This document shows, piece after piece, positions 43,621 through 52,705 of a DNA stretch of 64,000 bases. Location: contig QXCW01000002.1 of the NCBI GenBank assembly GCA_003550275.1, positions 1,860,001-1,924,000 of the forward strand, given 5' to 3'. How positions within the stretch are numbered: the first letter of the stretch is position 1; each line of letters opens with the position of its first letter. The stretch is from Flavobacteriaceae bacterium MAR_2010_72 (GTDB lineage: Bacteria > Bacteroidota > Bacteroidia > Flavobacteriales > Flavobacteriaceae). The notes under the pieces were generated by a model. The model saw only the letters and a program-made list of their open reading frames with translations. It did no database searches and was not told the DNA's origin. A program made the translations under genes and the position numbers.

Positions 43621-44817
43621 ATGAAAAATTTAGCCCTATTCGTTACGACCCTATTCTTGTCAGTAACGTCGTTACAAGCAACCACCACCTCTATTTCAGC
43701 AAACACTTTAGCAAGCACTTATGTGAGTGGTTATAGTAACTCATTCATATTTGTAGAGGGCGGTATTGAGTTTTCGGTTTTTCCGGATGGTCAATTTGAT
43801 TTTTATATGCCAAATTATGGTCCAAACGTTAATGTTGGCTTTAATTCACCTAATTTCTCGTTAAGTTTTAATTCGGGATATGATTATGGTCCTTATGTTC
43901 AGTATGACGATTTTGGTGCTATTATCCAGATTGAAAATGTACCCATATATTATGATTATTATGGACGAATTACCAGAGCCGGAAATGTAAATATCCATTA
44001 TAACAATTTTGGTCGAGTATCTAGAGTTGGTGGATTATATGTGCATTATAACAGACACAATGTATTTACCCATTATAGCGGCTATATTAACATCTATAAC
44101 AGACATTATGTTTACAGACCATGGCATAGATATTATACTATTCCATCATATAACTATTGTATCGTAAATTCTAGACCCTATAGAAAATACTACAAACCTG
44201 TTAGATACACTTATCACAGTCCTTATGTTAATAACTACAGAACTGTAAATGTTAAATCTAGAAGAGGAACAGCACACACTTCGGGTAGACGCACGCAGTA
44301 CAATAGTATTAGTGAGCGGTACAGACCGGATGCAACAAACAGACGTGGTGATAGTAGAATTGCAAATTCTCAAGTACGAAACGAGAGAAATAATGGCTCT
44401 TCTAGAAATGTCAGAACTGAAAGATCGGTTACTCCTAACCAAAGGAATTCCCAATCACGAAGAGAAAGTACTATTTCTAATCAGAGACATCAATCTCGAC
44501 AAAACGGAGCTTCTGTTAAAAATCAAAGGCAAATTCGTTCTGATAGAGGAACTAATGCACGTTCTCAACAGCGTAATTCGCAAAGTAGAAGTGTTCAATC
44601 TAGAAGTTCTGACAGAAGACCAAGTGTTAATAAAAGCACAAATTATTCAAACAGAAAACCAAAAGCGACTAATAATCGTATATCTAGTAAAGAGCGTAGC
44701 AAAAGCACACAACGTGCAGCTCAAAATAAAAGTAGAAAACAATCGGTTTCTAAACCATCACGTTCTAAAGCTCCAACCAAAAGCAATAGAACGTCTAGAA
44801 AACGACAAAATATTTAA
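43621..44817 (+). CDS. Secreted repeat protein with basic disordered tail, paralog B
   Basis: A 398-residue exported protein of unknown family. Signal peptide residues 1-20 (SVTSLQA). Core about 40-180: FVEGGIEFSVFPDGQFDFY, matching the start of the core in the protein at 41224, then repeats like PIYYDYYGRITRAGNV and VNIHYNNFGRVSRVGG followed by a Tyr/His-rich segment (HYVYRPWHRYYTIP). From about residue 200 to the end it is low-complexity and strongly basic, rich in R, S, N, Q and K, with no acidic runs, so probably disordered; it may bind polyanions such as DNA or acidic polysaccharide. The short gene-like reading on the same stretch in another frame is a shadow. Confidence 0.85.
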   Translation: MKNLALFVTTLFLSVTSLQATTTSISANTLASTYVSGYSNSFIFVEGGIEFSVFPDGQFDFYMPNYGPNVNVGFNSPNFSLSFNSGYDYGPYVQYDDFGAIIQIENVPIYYDYYGRITRAGNVNIHYNNFGRVSRVGGLYVHYNRHNVFTHYSGYINIYNRHYVYRPWHRYYTIPSYNYCIVNSRPYRKYYKPVRYTYHSPYVNNYRTVNVKSRRGTAHTSGRRTQYNSISERYRPDATNRRGDSRIANSQVRNERNNGSSRNVRTERSVTPNQRNSQSRRESTISNQRHQSRQNGASVKNQRQIRSDRGTNARSQQRNSQSRSVQSRSSDRRPSVNKSTNYSNRKPKATNNRISSKERSKSTQRAAQNKSRKQSVSKPSRSKAPTKSNRTSRKRQNI

Positions 44818-44844
44818 AATAAATAATTTTTTGGTTGGTTAGTT

Positions 44845-44892
44845 GGAAAATCCCACTTGTAGTATGCCTCAAAGCACCTTGTGGGGTTTTCC
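44845..44892 (+). terminator. Terminator after paralog B
   Basis: GGAAAATCCCAC (44845-44856) pairs with GTGGGGTTTTCC (44881-44892) through one G-T pair across a 24-base loop. It resembles the terminator of the first paralog, including the preceding TTTTTTGGTTGGTT. Confidence 0.8.
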
Positions 44893-44916
44893 CATTTTAG
44901 GGGTTAGGCTTTTCAG

Positions 44917-46371
44917 TTATAGTCTTAAGTATTTCTTGATGAGTTCTGAAAGATCGGCTGAAACCTTCATTCTATAAATAGCTACGACATAAATTAGTGT
45001 CACTATTGCTGACTTTAAAACAATATTTAGGATGGGATGAAATTCAAAATCCCAAAAATAAAACACCAATATAAAAAGTACTATTAACGCACTTAATTTA
45101 AATGTGGATTCAGTAAAAGGAAGCATATGAAGCTTTTGCTTGACAAAAACAATCTTGATCGTGTTGTAAATAATCACCGCCAAAAACGTTGCAAAGGCTG
45201 AACCATTGATTCCGTATAGTGGAATGAAAATCATATTAAGTACAACTGTGAGTACAGTTAAAACAATTCCAAAGAGTAAAACCATTCTGTAATAATCACT
45301 ATTGAATAAAATAGCATTATTGTTTCCCAATACATTATCAGAAAGTTTTGCTGCACTTATTAAAAACACTACAATAACACCATTTCTAAACTCTTCGGGG
45401 ATAATGGCATATAGTTGATTGATATTAATTAAGATAAGAATAAATATAAACCCACTAATTACATAAAGATTCAAAGATGAACGCTTGTAAAGATCTTCTA
45501 ACGCAGGTTTGTTTTTATCGTTTAAATATTGGGCAGTCATTGGCAACATAATTTGATGCATTGCCCGCTGTGGCACTGCGATCACCGTGGCAATATATAC
45601 CGCAACACTATAATAAGCTACTTCTTCAATAGCGATATACTGACCCAGCATAAATTTATCAACATCCAAAATAACGGTAGCAATTGATCCTGCAATAATA
45701 ATTAGGAAGGAATATTTTAAAATTGAACTTAAGTTATCTATTCGTCTTAAAGTAAAAACCGGCAATCTAATACTGAAAGCTGAAAGCATCATCAACACCA
45801 TTCTTATTACATATACCCAAATAATACCATTTATAAACTGATCAACAGTAATCAACTCAAAAAACACAGCAAACAATAGAGCCATTATCCCCAATCGATG
45901 AAAAACTTCTTTTAAAAAATTACCGAAAACGGTTTGCAACTGCGTTTTTGACCAGGCAAAAAAGACTTCAAAATAAGCCATAGAACATGCAGCCAAAAAG
46001 ATATGCACAACATAATCCTTTACTATAGCATTTTCTTGAGATAATAAATCTCCTATTGTACCATAACAGAAATAGCCTATCAATCCCAAAGGAATAGTCA
46101 CCAACAAAGGCAAAAATAACATAAGGGTTAAAAAACTATTAAGGGAGTTTTTTGTTTTAAAGGTTGAATAAAACTTTATCAAGGTATTATGGACACCAAA
46201 AGCCATTAAGGGCATCATGATATTTGCTGTAGATAATACAAAAGCCACTAAACCATAATAAGTGTCGGTTATGAAATTGGTATAGAGAAACAATGTATTC
46301 ACAGCACCAACACCAAAACCAAGGTAGGTAGTAATGGTGTTTTTAAAAGATTGGTTGATTACTATACCCAT
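44917..46371 (-). CDS. Oligosaccharide flippase, Wzx/MATE type
   Basis: A 484-residue inner-membrane protein with about 12-14 hydrophobic segments, starting MGIVINQSFKNTITTYLGFG, the usual N-terminus of polysaccharide-biosynthesis flippases of the MOP superfamily. A conserved ALMAFGVHNTLIKFYS-like region (MPLMAFGVHNTLIKFYS) follows. It should move a lipid-linked oligosaccharide across the inner membrane. It is the last gene of the leftward operon with DUF4834, YfhO and the glycosyltransferase, 69 bases after the latter. The substrate is not evident. Confidence 0.88.
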   Translation of the reverse strand: MGIVINQSFKNTITTYLGFGVGAVNTLFLYTNFITDTYYGLVAFVLSTANIMMPLMAFGVHNTLIKFYSTFKTKNSLNSFLTLMLFLPLLVTIPLGLIGYFCYGTIGDLLSQENAIVKDYVVHIFLAACSMAYFEVFFAWSKTQLQTVFGNFLKEVFHRLGIMALLFAVFFELITVDQFINGIIWVYVIRMVLMMLSAFSIRLPVFTLRRIDNLSSILKYSFLIIIAGSIATVILDVDKFMLGQYIAIEEVAYYSVAVYIATVIAVPQRAMHQIMLPMTAQYLNDKNKPALEDLYKRSSLNLYVISGFIFILILININQLYAIIPEEFRNGVIVVFLISAAKLSDNVLGNNNAILFNSDYYRMVLLFGIVLTVLTVVLNMIFIPLYGINGSAFATFLAVIIYNTIKIVFVKQKLHMLPFTESTFKLSALIVLFILVFYFWDFEFHPILNIVLKSAIVTLIYVVAIYRMKVSADLSELIKKYLRL

Positions 46372-46440
46372 GTACGTATTTCAAAGTTTTAAGATTCCAA
46401 ATTACGATTTTTGGCAGTCATTAAAAATCTTTTTTAAAAC

Positions 46441-47742
46441 TCAATTCTTCTGAATCCAATTAGCTAGGATTATCTTTGATAATTTTGCGGTGAGCTCTCT
46501 TCGGCTAAATGGCTTCAATCCAATAGGATAAACCTGTAATGTGTCAGTCTGATATGCTTCAAAATACAAAGCAATTTGCGTTTTGATAGCTTCCTTTTGG
46601 TTATAGTAAAAATAGTAGCCTGTATTTGTTTGCTTTAAAATATCCTCTACATCTGAATCTTTTGGCCCCACTGCCAGGATTGGAGTTTCAGCGGCCATAT
46701 ACTCAAACAGCTTACCAGGAATAATGGCTTTAGTATCCTCTGAATCAATTTCAATAAGCAATAACACGCGAGAACTCATTTGTGCTTTTATAGCATCTTC
46801 ATAGCTCACATAACCTTGAACGTTTACAAAATCATCTAAATCATTGGCTTTAATGCTTATCAAAACGTCATTACTAACTACACCTATTAAATTAAGTTGA
46901 AATGCATTTTTAAATGCTTCATTTTCATCAATTAGTTCTTTTAAAGCTAGCCAGAGGTGATTTGGATTTCTATCAGAAAGTAGAGACCCAATATGTGAAA
47001 GTGTGAATTTTTGATCCTTTTCTGGTCTTGAAACTTTATGATTATCATAACCGTTGGTAATAACAGTTATTGGTTTTTTAGTTTTTAATTGAAACTCTCG
47101 TTTAGTCACCTGACTCGTCACCATAATTTGATCGGCACTATTTAAAACCTCCAATTCCATTTTGAAGTGCTTTTCTTGAGATCGTCTTGTGAGTTTCAAT
47201 GCTTTATGATAGCCAATAGTTGTCCATGGGTCTCTAAAATCAGCTATCCATTTTATAGTTGATTTTTGCTTTAACTGAAGCCCAATAAGATGCAAACTAT
47301 GTGGCGGGCCCGTGGTAATAATGGTTTGTATATTATGTTGCACAATGTAATTTTCAAGAAAAGACACCGAAGGTTTTACCCAGTTTATTCGTGCATCGGG
47401 AATAAAAAAATTTCCTCTTATGTAAAGCATTAGGCGTTCGAGCCAAGTTTGTTTTTTCTGTTTAGGAATAACACCTGAACTGATCTGTTTTGAACTTTTT
47501 CCAGAAATTAAATTCGCCCAACGATAGGGTTCTCTTATAGGCTGCTTTAATACCTTGACGATTGTTGATACCTCATTTTCAAGATGTTCATCTACTATTG
47601 GATAACTTGGATTTTCAGGGCAGTACACTATAGGTTCGATACCAAAATCGGGTAAGTATTTTACAAACTTCAGCCAACGCTGTACGCCAGGGCCTCCGGC
47701 TGGTGGCCAATAGTACGTTATTATAAGGACTTTAACTGACAA
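46441..47742 (-). CDS. Family 4-like glycosyltransferase with TTG start
   Basis: A 433-residue cytoplasmic GT-B glycosyltransferase. Seen: TYYWPPAGGPGVQRWLKFVK at the N-terminus, a donor-site region with GVVSNDVLISIKA and LLLIEIDSEDTKAIIPGKLFEYMAAETPI near 330-355 (E-x7-E-like motif), and a DFRDPWTTIGY segment near 165. The start is TTG at 47740-47742, immediately after the TAA of the YfhO gene in the same frame; no ATG is available before the conserved start of the fold, so TTG is the only sensible start. Translation must be coupled to YfhO, or result from low-level read-through. Confidence 0.88.
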   Translation of the reverse strand: MSVKVLIITYYWPPAGGPGVQRWLKFVKYLPDFGIEPIVYCPENPSYPIVDEHLENEVSTIVKVLKQPIREPYRWANLISGKSSKQISSGVIPKQKKQTWLERLMLYIRGNFFIPDARINWVKPSVSFLENYIVQHNIQTIITTGPPHSLHLIGLQLKQKSTIKWIADFRDPWTTIGYHKALKLTRRSQEKHFKMELEVLNSADQIMVTSQVTKREFQLKTKKPITVITNGYDNHKVSRPEKDQKFTLSHIGSLLSDRNPNHLWLALKELIDENEAFKNAFQLNLIGVVSNDVLISIKANDLDDFVNVQGYVSYEDAIKAQMSSRVLLLIEIDSEDTKAIIPGKLFEYMAAETPILAVGPKDSDVEDILKQTNTGYYFYYNQKEAIKTQIALYFEAYQTDTLQVYPIGLKPFSRRELTAKLSKIILANWIQKN

Positions 47743-50166
47743 TTATTTCTTTTTAAACTCGTAATATAACCCGATCATGATAAGCAAACCCAAAACAACG
47801 GAACTTGCCAACGAGATTCTACTTCCGGTTTTAATAACTTGAGGGTCAAATTTAAATTCGATAGTATGCTCACCCGCAGGGATTTTCATTCCTCGCAAGG
47901 CGTAATCAACTCTATAATGAGGAGCTGCTTCCCCGTCAATTAATGACACCCAACCATTACCATAATACATTTCAGAAAATACTGCAAAACCATCATTCGC
48001 ATTAGTTGATTGGTACTTTAAATAATTGGGTAGAAATTCTAAAAGTTCAATAGCTGCTAGAGAGTCCACTTCAAATTTCGAGGATTTCAATTCTTCAAAA
48101 GTTGTAACAGCTTTTTGTTTTGTATTTAAACTATCAAGCGCAAGCATTTCCTCATTAGCGCTATTCAACTTTTCTAATTCATTTACAAACCAGGCGTTAC
48201 CATTAGCATCTTCATTTACATAAGGAAAAACACTGCTGTCCTCGCCATCTGCAATAATATATTTTGCATTGAGCATGTTAAGAACATTTAAATTGGTTTG
48301 AGAAATATAAAAATCATATAATTCATTATATCGCTTTAATTTGGCGGCATGGTAACCGTTAAGCGAATTATGAAAATAGGCTGCTTTGGCTGGCGCTCTA
48401 GAGCCTTCGGTAGAAATATCAAAAACCCTAAAATAGCCTTTGTCGTTTAAAATTTGCTTATCAGCTTCGTTGGGTTGATAAGGCTTGTTAACTCTTACAG
48501 ACGAGACAAAATTATCATTATTAACATAGCGTCTGTCCACTCCTACTAAATCAAAAAGTATAAGAACAGCAAACACAACAACAACTAAAGATTCGGATAG
48601 TTTCTTTTTCAAAAACAACCAAACTGTTCCTGCAGAAAGTAATACCAAAATAAGCGTTCTAATGGTATCTTTATTAAATATTGCCTGTCTGTCTTCAATT
48701 ACTGCATCTATAAATCCTTGACCATAATTTTGGCGGTAATAACCATCGTTCACACCAACAAAATCAAACAAACTACCTTTAAAGAGCAAAAACAAGAGTG
48801 CAAGACCTCCTGTGATGAAAAGCGTATATTTTAATGCTTTTTGCTTGACTTCTATGTTTTCAACATTATTAAATAAACGTACCAATCCAAATATGCCCAA
48901 AATAGGAATACAAAGCTCTAAAATCACTTGAATAGAACTTACGGCTCTAAATTTATCGTAAAGGGGGATGTTATTAATGAAGAAGTCTGTAATAAAGGCA
49001 AAAGGTTCGCTGTCGCCATAAGATAATAGCAAGGATACTATTGCGCCTCCAAGTAGCCACCATTTTAGGCGTCCTTTTACTAAAAATAAAGCTAACACGA
49101 ATAGGAACAAAACTACCGCCCCAATATATGCTGGAGCTTCTACGATGGGTTGACCTCCCCAATAAGTTGGAATCTGTTTGGTTTGTTCTAAAGCTTGAAC
49201 TGGTGAAGCTCCAAGCCCTAAAAAATAATCATACGATGCCGATTCCTTACCAACATCTTCATAACTTCCACCTCCTAAAAACCTGGGAATAAAAAGGTTA
49301 AATGTTTCTAATAAACCGTAGCTATATTCGGTTATGTAGTCTTTGTCCAAGCCAGCAGTAGCAACTTTTTCAGATCCATCAGGATTAATAGTCAATTCAC
49401 TTTTACCTCTGGTACTTTCTTTTACATACTCTTGAGTTGCAAATAAATTAGTGGCATTCAATCCAAGAGATAAAACGACAGCAATAATCAATATCCCAAC
49501 CGACTTAAAATAATGTGGTAAGCATTTTTTTCTATAGGCATCTACCAAATAAGCACTTCCTAAAACAATCACTAATAGCATCAAATAATAGGTCATCTGA
49601 AAGTGATTGGCTCCAATTTCTAATGCCATGGCAATTGCGGTAAGTAAAAAACCGATTACATATTTTTTCCGGAACGTTAAAATAATTCCACTTAAAACCA
49701 AAGGCATATAGGCAATCGCGTGTGCCTTACTGTTGTGTCCAACGCCAAGAATAATGATCAAATAGGTTGAAAACCCAAACGCCAAAGCGCCTAATCCTGC
49801 TAGCTTAAAATCAACTTTAAGAGCCAATAAGAGCACATAAAACCCCATGAAATAAAGAAAGAGATAATCGGCCGGTCTGGGCAAGAATCGCAAGGCTAAA
49901 TCTAATTTTTTGACATAGTTATGCGGATATTTGGCTCCTAGCTGGTAAGTTGGCATACCTCCAAATGCACTATTGGTCCAATAGGTTTCTTCACCAGTAT
50001 TTGCTCTAAAATCGTTTTGTTGTTTAGACATGCCAATATAGTGCATGATATCACTCTGAAAAATCGCCTTTCCACTTAAAACCGGATTAAAATATGCTAA
50101 TGAAATAATGACAAATCCTACAAGTACTAAAACATGAGGAAGAATTTTTTTAAATGTGGATTGCAT
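47743..50166 (-). CDS. YfhO family membrane protein, putative glycosyltransferase
   Basis: An 807-residue inner-membrane protein with at least a dozen transmembrane segments in the first 530 residues and again near the C-terminus (residues 780-800). The N-terminal FNPVLSGKAIFQSDIMHYIG is a signature of YfhO proteins, GT-C-like membrane enzymes that in Gram-positives modify teichoic acid; in Bacteroidota they accompany glycan genes. A large soluble domain lies at about 540-780. It is second in the operon, starting about 29 bases after DUF4834, and abuts the GT4 gene without a gap. Confidence 0.88.
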   Translation of the reverse strand: MQSTFKKILPHVLVLVGFVIISLAYFNPVLSGKAIFQSDIMHYIGMSKQQNDFRANTGEETYWTNSAFGGMPTYQLGAKYPHNYVKKLDLALRFLPRPADYLFLYFMGFYVLLLALKVDFKLAGLGALAFGFSTYLIIILGVGHNSKAHAIAYMPLVLSGIILTFRKKYVIGFLLTAIAMALEIGANHFQMTYYLMLLVIVLGSAYLVDAYRKKCLPHYFKSVGILIIAVVLSLGLNATNLFATQEYVKESTRGKSELTINPDGSEKVATAGLDKDYITEYSYGLLETFNLFIPRFLGGGSYEDVGKESASYDYFLGLGASPVQALEQTKQIPTYWGGQPIVEAPAYIGAVVLFLFVLALFLVKGRLKWWLLGGAIVSLLLSYGDSEPFAFITDFFINNIPLYDKFRAVSSIQVILELCIPILGIFGLVRLFNNVENIEVKQKALKYTLFITGGLALLFLLFKGSLFDFVGVNDGYYRQNYGQGFIDAVIEDRQAIFNKDTIRTLILVLLSAGTVWLFLKKKLSESLVVVVFAVLILFDLVGVDRRYVNNDNFVSSVRVNKPYQPNEADKQILNDKGYFRVFDISTEGSRAPAKAAYFHNSLNGYHAAKLKRYNELYDFYISQTNLNVLNMLNAKYIIADGEDSSVFPYVNEDANGNAWFVNELEKLNSANEEMLALDSLNTKQKAVTTFEELKSSKFEVDSLAAIELLEFLPNYLKYQSTNANDGFAVFSEMYYGNGWVSLIDGEAAPHYRVDYALRGMKIPAGEHTIEFKFDPQVIKTGSRISLASSVVLGLLIMIGLYYEFKKK

Positions 50167-50195
50167 GGGAATAATTTCAACTGTAAGTTCGAAAA

Positions 50196-50477
50196 TTAAT
50201 CAATTTCTTCGTAATCTATATATTCCCCAACATTTTTATTTGAAGCATTGTCTTGTTTAGGAACTTTGTCAATCACCGTTTCACCTTCTTTATGCTTGGG
50301 TTGAGACTGATTTTGGTGCTCCTGAAACGATCCGCCAAAACGCTCTTGCATTTTTTTAGACATATATCGAATGAGATACGGCGCAAAAAGTCTGGTTAAA
50401 ATCTTTATGCCGTAATACACCAAAAGTATGATTAAGATGGTCCTTAAAAAACCTGTAAAGGATGCAGCCTGTAACAT
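50196..50477 (-). CDS. DUF4834 family small membrane protein
   Basis: A 93-residue protein with a single hydrophobic segment (about residues 9-30), a basic stretch (LIRYMSKKMQERFGG) and an acidic, disordered tail ending in GEYIDYEEID. This arrangement is that of the DUF4834 family of flavobacteria; function unknown. It leads the surface-glycan operon and has a TATTTTTG box 18 bases upstream, so the promoter for the whole operon is probably there. Confidence 0.85.
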   Translation of the reverse strand: MLQAASFTGFLRTILIILLVYYGIKILTRLFAPYLIRYMSKKMQERFGGSFQEHQNQSQPKHKEGETVIDKVPKQDNASNKNVGEYIDYEEID

Positions 50478-50494
50478 TAAAAAATAATTTTTTT

Positions 50495-50502
50495 CAAAAA
50501 TA
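50495..50502 (-). promoter_or_regulatory. Predicted -7 box for the glycan operon
   Basis: CAAAAATA on the plus strand reads TATTTTTG on the minus strand, just upstream of the DUF4834 ATG. Confidence 0.45.
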
Positions 50503-50556
50503 CAATTATCAAGGCGTAAAAACAGTTATAAATACTTAAAAAAAGTATAAAATCTC

Positions 50557-50564
50557 TATATTTG
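50557..50564 (+). promoter_or_regulatory. Predicted -7 box for outer-membrane protein gene
   Basis: TATATTTG, exact TAnnTTTG match, 18 bases before the ATG at 50582. Confidence 0.5.
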
Positions 50565-50581
50565 AATCAAACAAATTTCTC

Positions 50582-51475
50582 ATGAAATCTATCAAATACT
50601 ATCTACTTTTGTTATGCTTGGGTTTTTCGATCCAAGCATTTTCACAATATACAGAAGTCATAAATTCTAATCGCCCTGGTGTTTCCAGAAGTGCTTTTTC
50701 CGTAGGTACTAACGTAGCTCAATTAGAGGTTGGCCCCTATATTTTAAAAGAAGAACATACGCCTTTGCGTTACGAAGTTTCCGGTTTTGGAATTGATTTT
50801 GCAGCTCGATACGGATTGCTATTTGAAGAGTTGGAAATTAATTTAGAAGGTACTTACCAAAAAGATACCTTTAAAGACAATCGCTCGTCAATTACTATTG
50901 AAGATTCACGTTCAAACTTTAAAAACTTCACAATTGGTGCCAAATATTTACTTTATGATCCATTAAAAAATGCAGGTGAAGATAAGCCCAACCTATATAG
51001 TTATCACGCTAATCGAGCATTTAAATGGAACTCCTTAATTCCAGCAGTAGCGGTATACGCTGGTGCCAATTTTGACTCTAAAAACAATCCTTATACCGCT
51101 CCAGATGTTGAAGGGTTTAGTCCAAAAGTAGCTATAATGACACAGAATAATTTTGCGGGCGGATGGGTTTTCGTCATTAACCTTATAAAAGATAGAATTG
51201 GCAGTGATTTTTCAGAGTTTCAATATATTTTGACATTAACACATTCTTTCAGTCCAAAATGGGTAGTTTTCGGTGAAACACAAGGTATAAAAAGTGATTT
51301 TTATGCCGATAACCTATTTCGCTTTGGAGGTGCTTATTTATTGGGTAAAGATCTGCAATTAGATACGGCCCTGACATTAAATACCAAAGATACGCCATCT
51401 GTTTTTAGTGTCAATTTTGGAGCATCGTACCGTCTAGATTTTCATAAGGATAGAGAAATGGAAATCACCAATTAA
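50582..51475 (+). CDS. Outer-membrane beta-barrel protein, putative transporter
   Basis: A 297-residue exported protein. Signal peptide about 1-22 (IQAFSQ). Most of the chain alternates hydrophobic and polar residues in strand-length units (for example FEELEINLEGTYQKD, AGGWVFVINLIKD, LTLTHSFSPKWVVFGETQG) and it ends near VFSVNFGASYRLDFHKD, consistent with a beta-barrel. It resembles the family called transporter or phenol meta-pathway outer-membrane protein. The ligand is unknown. It is monocistronic or precedes the GNAT-like gene by 55 bases. Confidence 0.82.
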   Translation: MKSIKYYLLLLCLGFSIQAFSQYTEVINSNRPGVSRSAFSVGTNVAQLEVGPYILKEEHTPLRYEVSGFGIDFAARYGLLFEELEINLEGTYQKDTFKDNRSSITIEDSRSNFKNFTIGAKYLLYDPLKNAGEDKPNLYSYHANRAFKWNSLIPAVAVYAGANFDSKNNPYTAPDVEGFSPKVAIMTQNNFAGGWVFVINLIKDRIGSDFSEFQYILTLTHSFSPKWVVFGETQGIKSDFYADNLFRFGGAYLLGKDLQLDTALTLNTKDTPSVFSVNFGASYRLDFHKDREMEITN

Positions 51476-51530
51476 AACCTTGTAAAAAATCAAATTAAAC
51501 GAATTTTGACTCACTTTTTGATTACCTCAT

Positions 51531-52652
51531 ATGATTATAGTAAAAGAAATTAATTCGCAAAAAGATTTAAAGTCGTTTGTAAAATTTCCATTTGGTCTTT
51601 ACAAAGGTTCCAAATATTGGGTTCCTCCTATCATCAAAGAAGAACTTGCCACATTAGACAAAACTAAAAACCCGGTTTTTAATGATGCTGAAGCGCGCTT
51701 TTTTCTTGCATATAAAAATGAACAAATAGTTGGTCGTATTGCTGCTATAATCAATTGGATAGAAGTTAATAACCAAAAGCATCGTAAAATGCGCTTTGGA
51801 TGGTTTGATGTAATTGATGACGTAGAGGTTACTAAAGCACTATTAGAAAAAGTGCATCAAATTGGCAAGCAACATAATCTGGATTACGTTGAAGGCCCAG
51901 TTGGTTTTTCAAATCTTGATAAAGTTGGTGTTTTAACCGAGGGTTTTGATGAGATTGGAAATATGATCACTTGGCATAATCATCCGTACTATGCCGAGCA
52001 TTTTAAAATGCTAGATTATAAAGTTGGAAAAACCTATTCCGAAAATAAAATGAATTTTAAGCATATCACACCCGATTCGTTTTCAAAAATTCAGGAATTA
52101 ATAAAAAGACGCTATCAATTAAAAGCGTTGAATTTTACAAAGAATAAAGAAATACTACCCTATACTGATCAAATGTTTGAAGTGTTTTCAAAATCACATT
52201 CAGTGCTTTCTTCTTTTGTTGAGATCAATCAAAAACAGCGAGATTATTTCAAGAAAAAATTTATCGGATTTTTAAATCCTGAATATGTCAAATTTGTACT
52301 GGATAAGGATGATAAACTTATTGCTTTCGGCATTGTGACGCCTTCATATGCTAAAGCGCTTCAAAAAATGAATGGAAAATTATTCCCTTTTGGAATATTT
52401 CATCTATTACACGCTAAAAAGCACGCTAAAACAGTAACTTTTTATTTAATAGGCGTATTACCAGAGTATCAAAACAAAGGGGTTACAGCTATTATTTTTA
52501 AAGAGTTTTATGATACCTTTAATGAAAAGGATGTTGAATGGTGTATTAGAGGTCCAGAGCTAGACGACAATGTAGCCATTCATCAAATATGGAAACATTT
52601 TAATCCTGTAACTCATAAAAGACGCTGCACGTTTATTAAAGCAATTCAATAA
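51531..52652 (+). CDS. Two-domain GNAT-like acyltransferase of unknown substrate
   Basis: A 373-residue cytoplasmic protein. The C-terminal half has a GNAT-like motif YLIGVLPEYQNKGVTAIIF near 302-320 (acyl-CoA site), and FEVFSKSHSVLSSFVEI; the N-terminal half has a related PFGLYKGSKYWVPPIIKEE and AYKNEQIVGRIAAIIN, so the protein looks like a pair of GNAT domains. The typical HxxG/R-x-x-G-x-A loop is present only in the second. I do not recognise a specific product. Terminated by the palindrome at 52653. Confidence 0.78.
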   Translation: MIIVKEINSQKDLKSFVKFPFGLYKGSKYWVPPIIKEELATLDKTKNPVFNDAEARFFLAYKNEQIVGRIAAIINWIEVNNQKHRKMRFGWFDVIDDVEVTKALLEKVHQIGKQHNLDYVEGPVGFSNLDKVGVLTEGFDEIGNMITWHNHPYYAEHFKMLDYKVGKTYSENKMNFKHITPDSFSKIQELIKRRYQLKALNFTKNKEILPYTDQMFEVFSKSHSVLSSFVEINQKQRDYFKKKFIGFLNPEYVKFVLDKDDKLIAFGIVTPSYAKALQKMNGKLFPFGIFHLLHAKKHAKTVTFYLIGVLPEYQNKGVTAIIFKEFYDTFNEKDVEWCIRGPELDDNVAIHQIWKHFNPVTHKRRCTFIKAIQ

Positions 52653-52683
52653 AAAAAATCCGATGAAAAACATCGGATTTTTT
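52653..52683. terminator. Bidirectional terminator
   Basis: AAAAAATCCGATG (52653-52665), loop AAAAA, and CATCGGATTTTTT (52671-52683), a perfect 13-bp stem between convergent genes. Confidence 0.92.
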
Positions 52684-52705
52684 AATTACAATTATTTGAA
52701 TTAGT

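Noticed and set aside
44249-44842. A 197-codon reading frame on the plus strand within the basic-tail coding region
   Set aside because: It runs in another frame over the R/S/N-rich tail of the secreted protein, has no start context or signal, and its composition is just the frameshifted tail; the frame at 43621 has the promoter and signal peptide.
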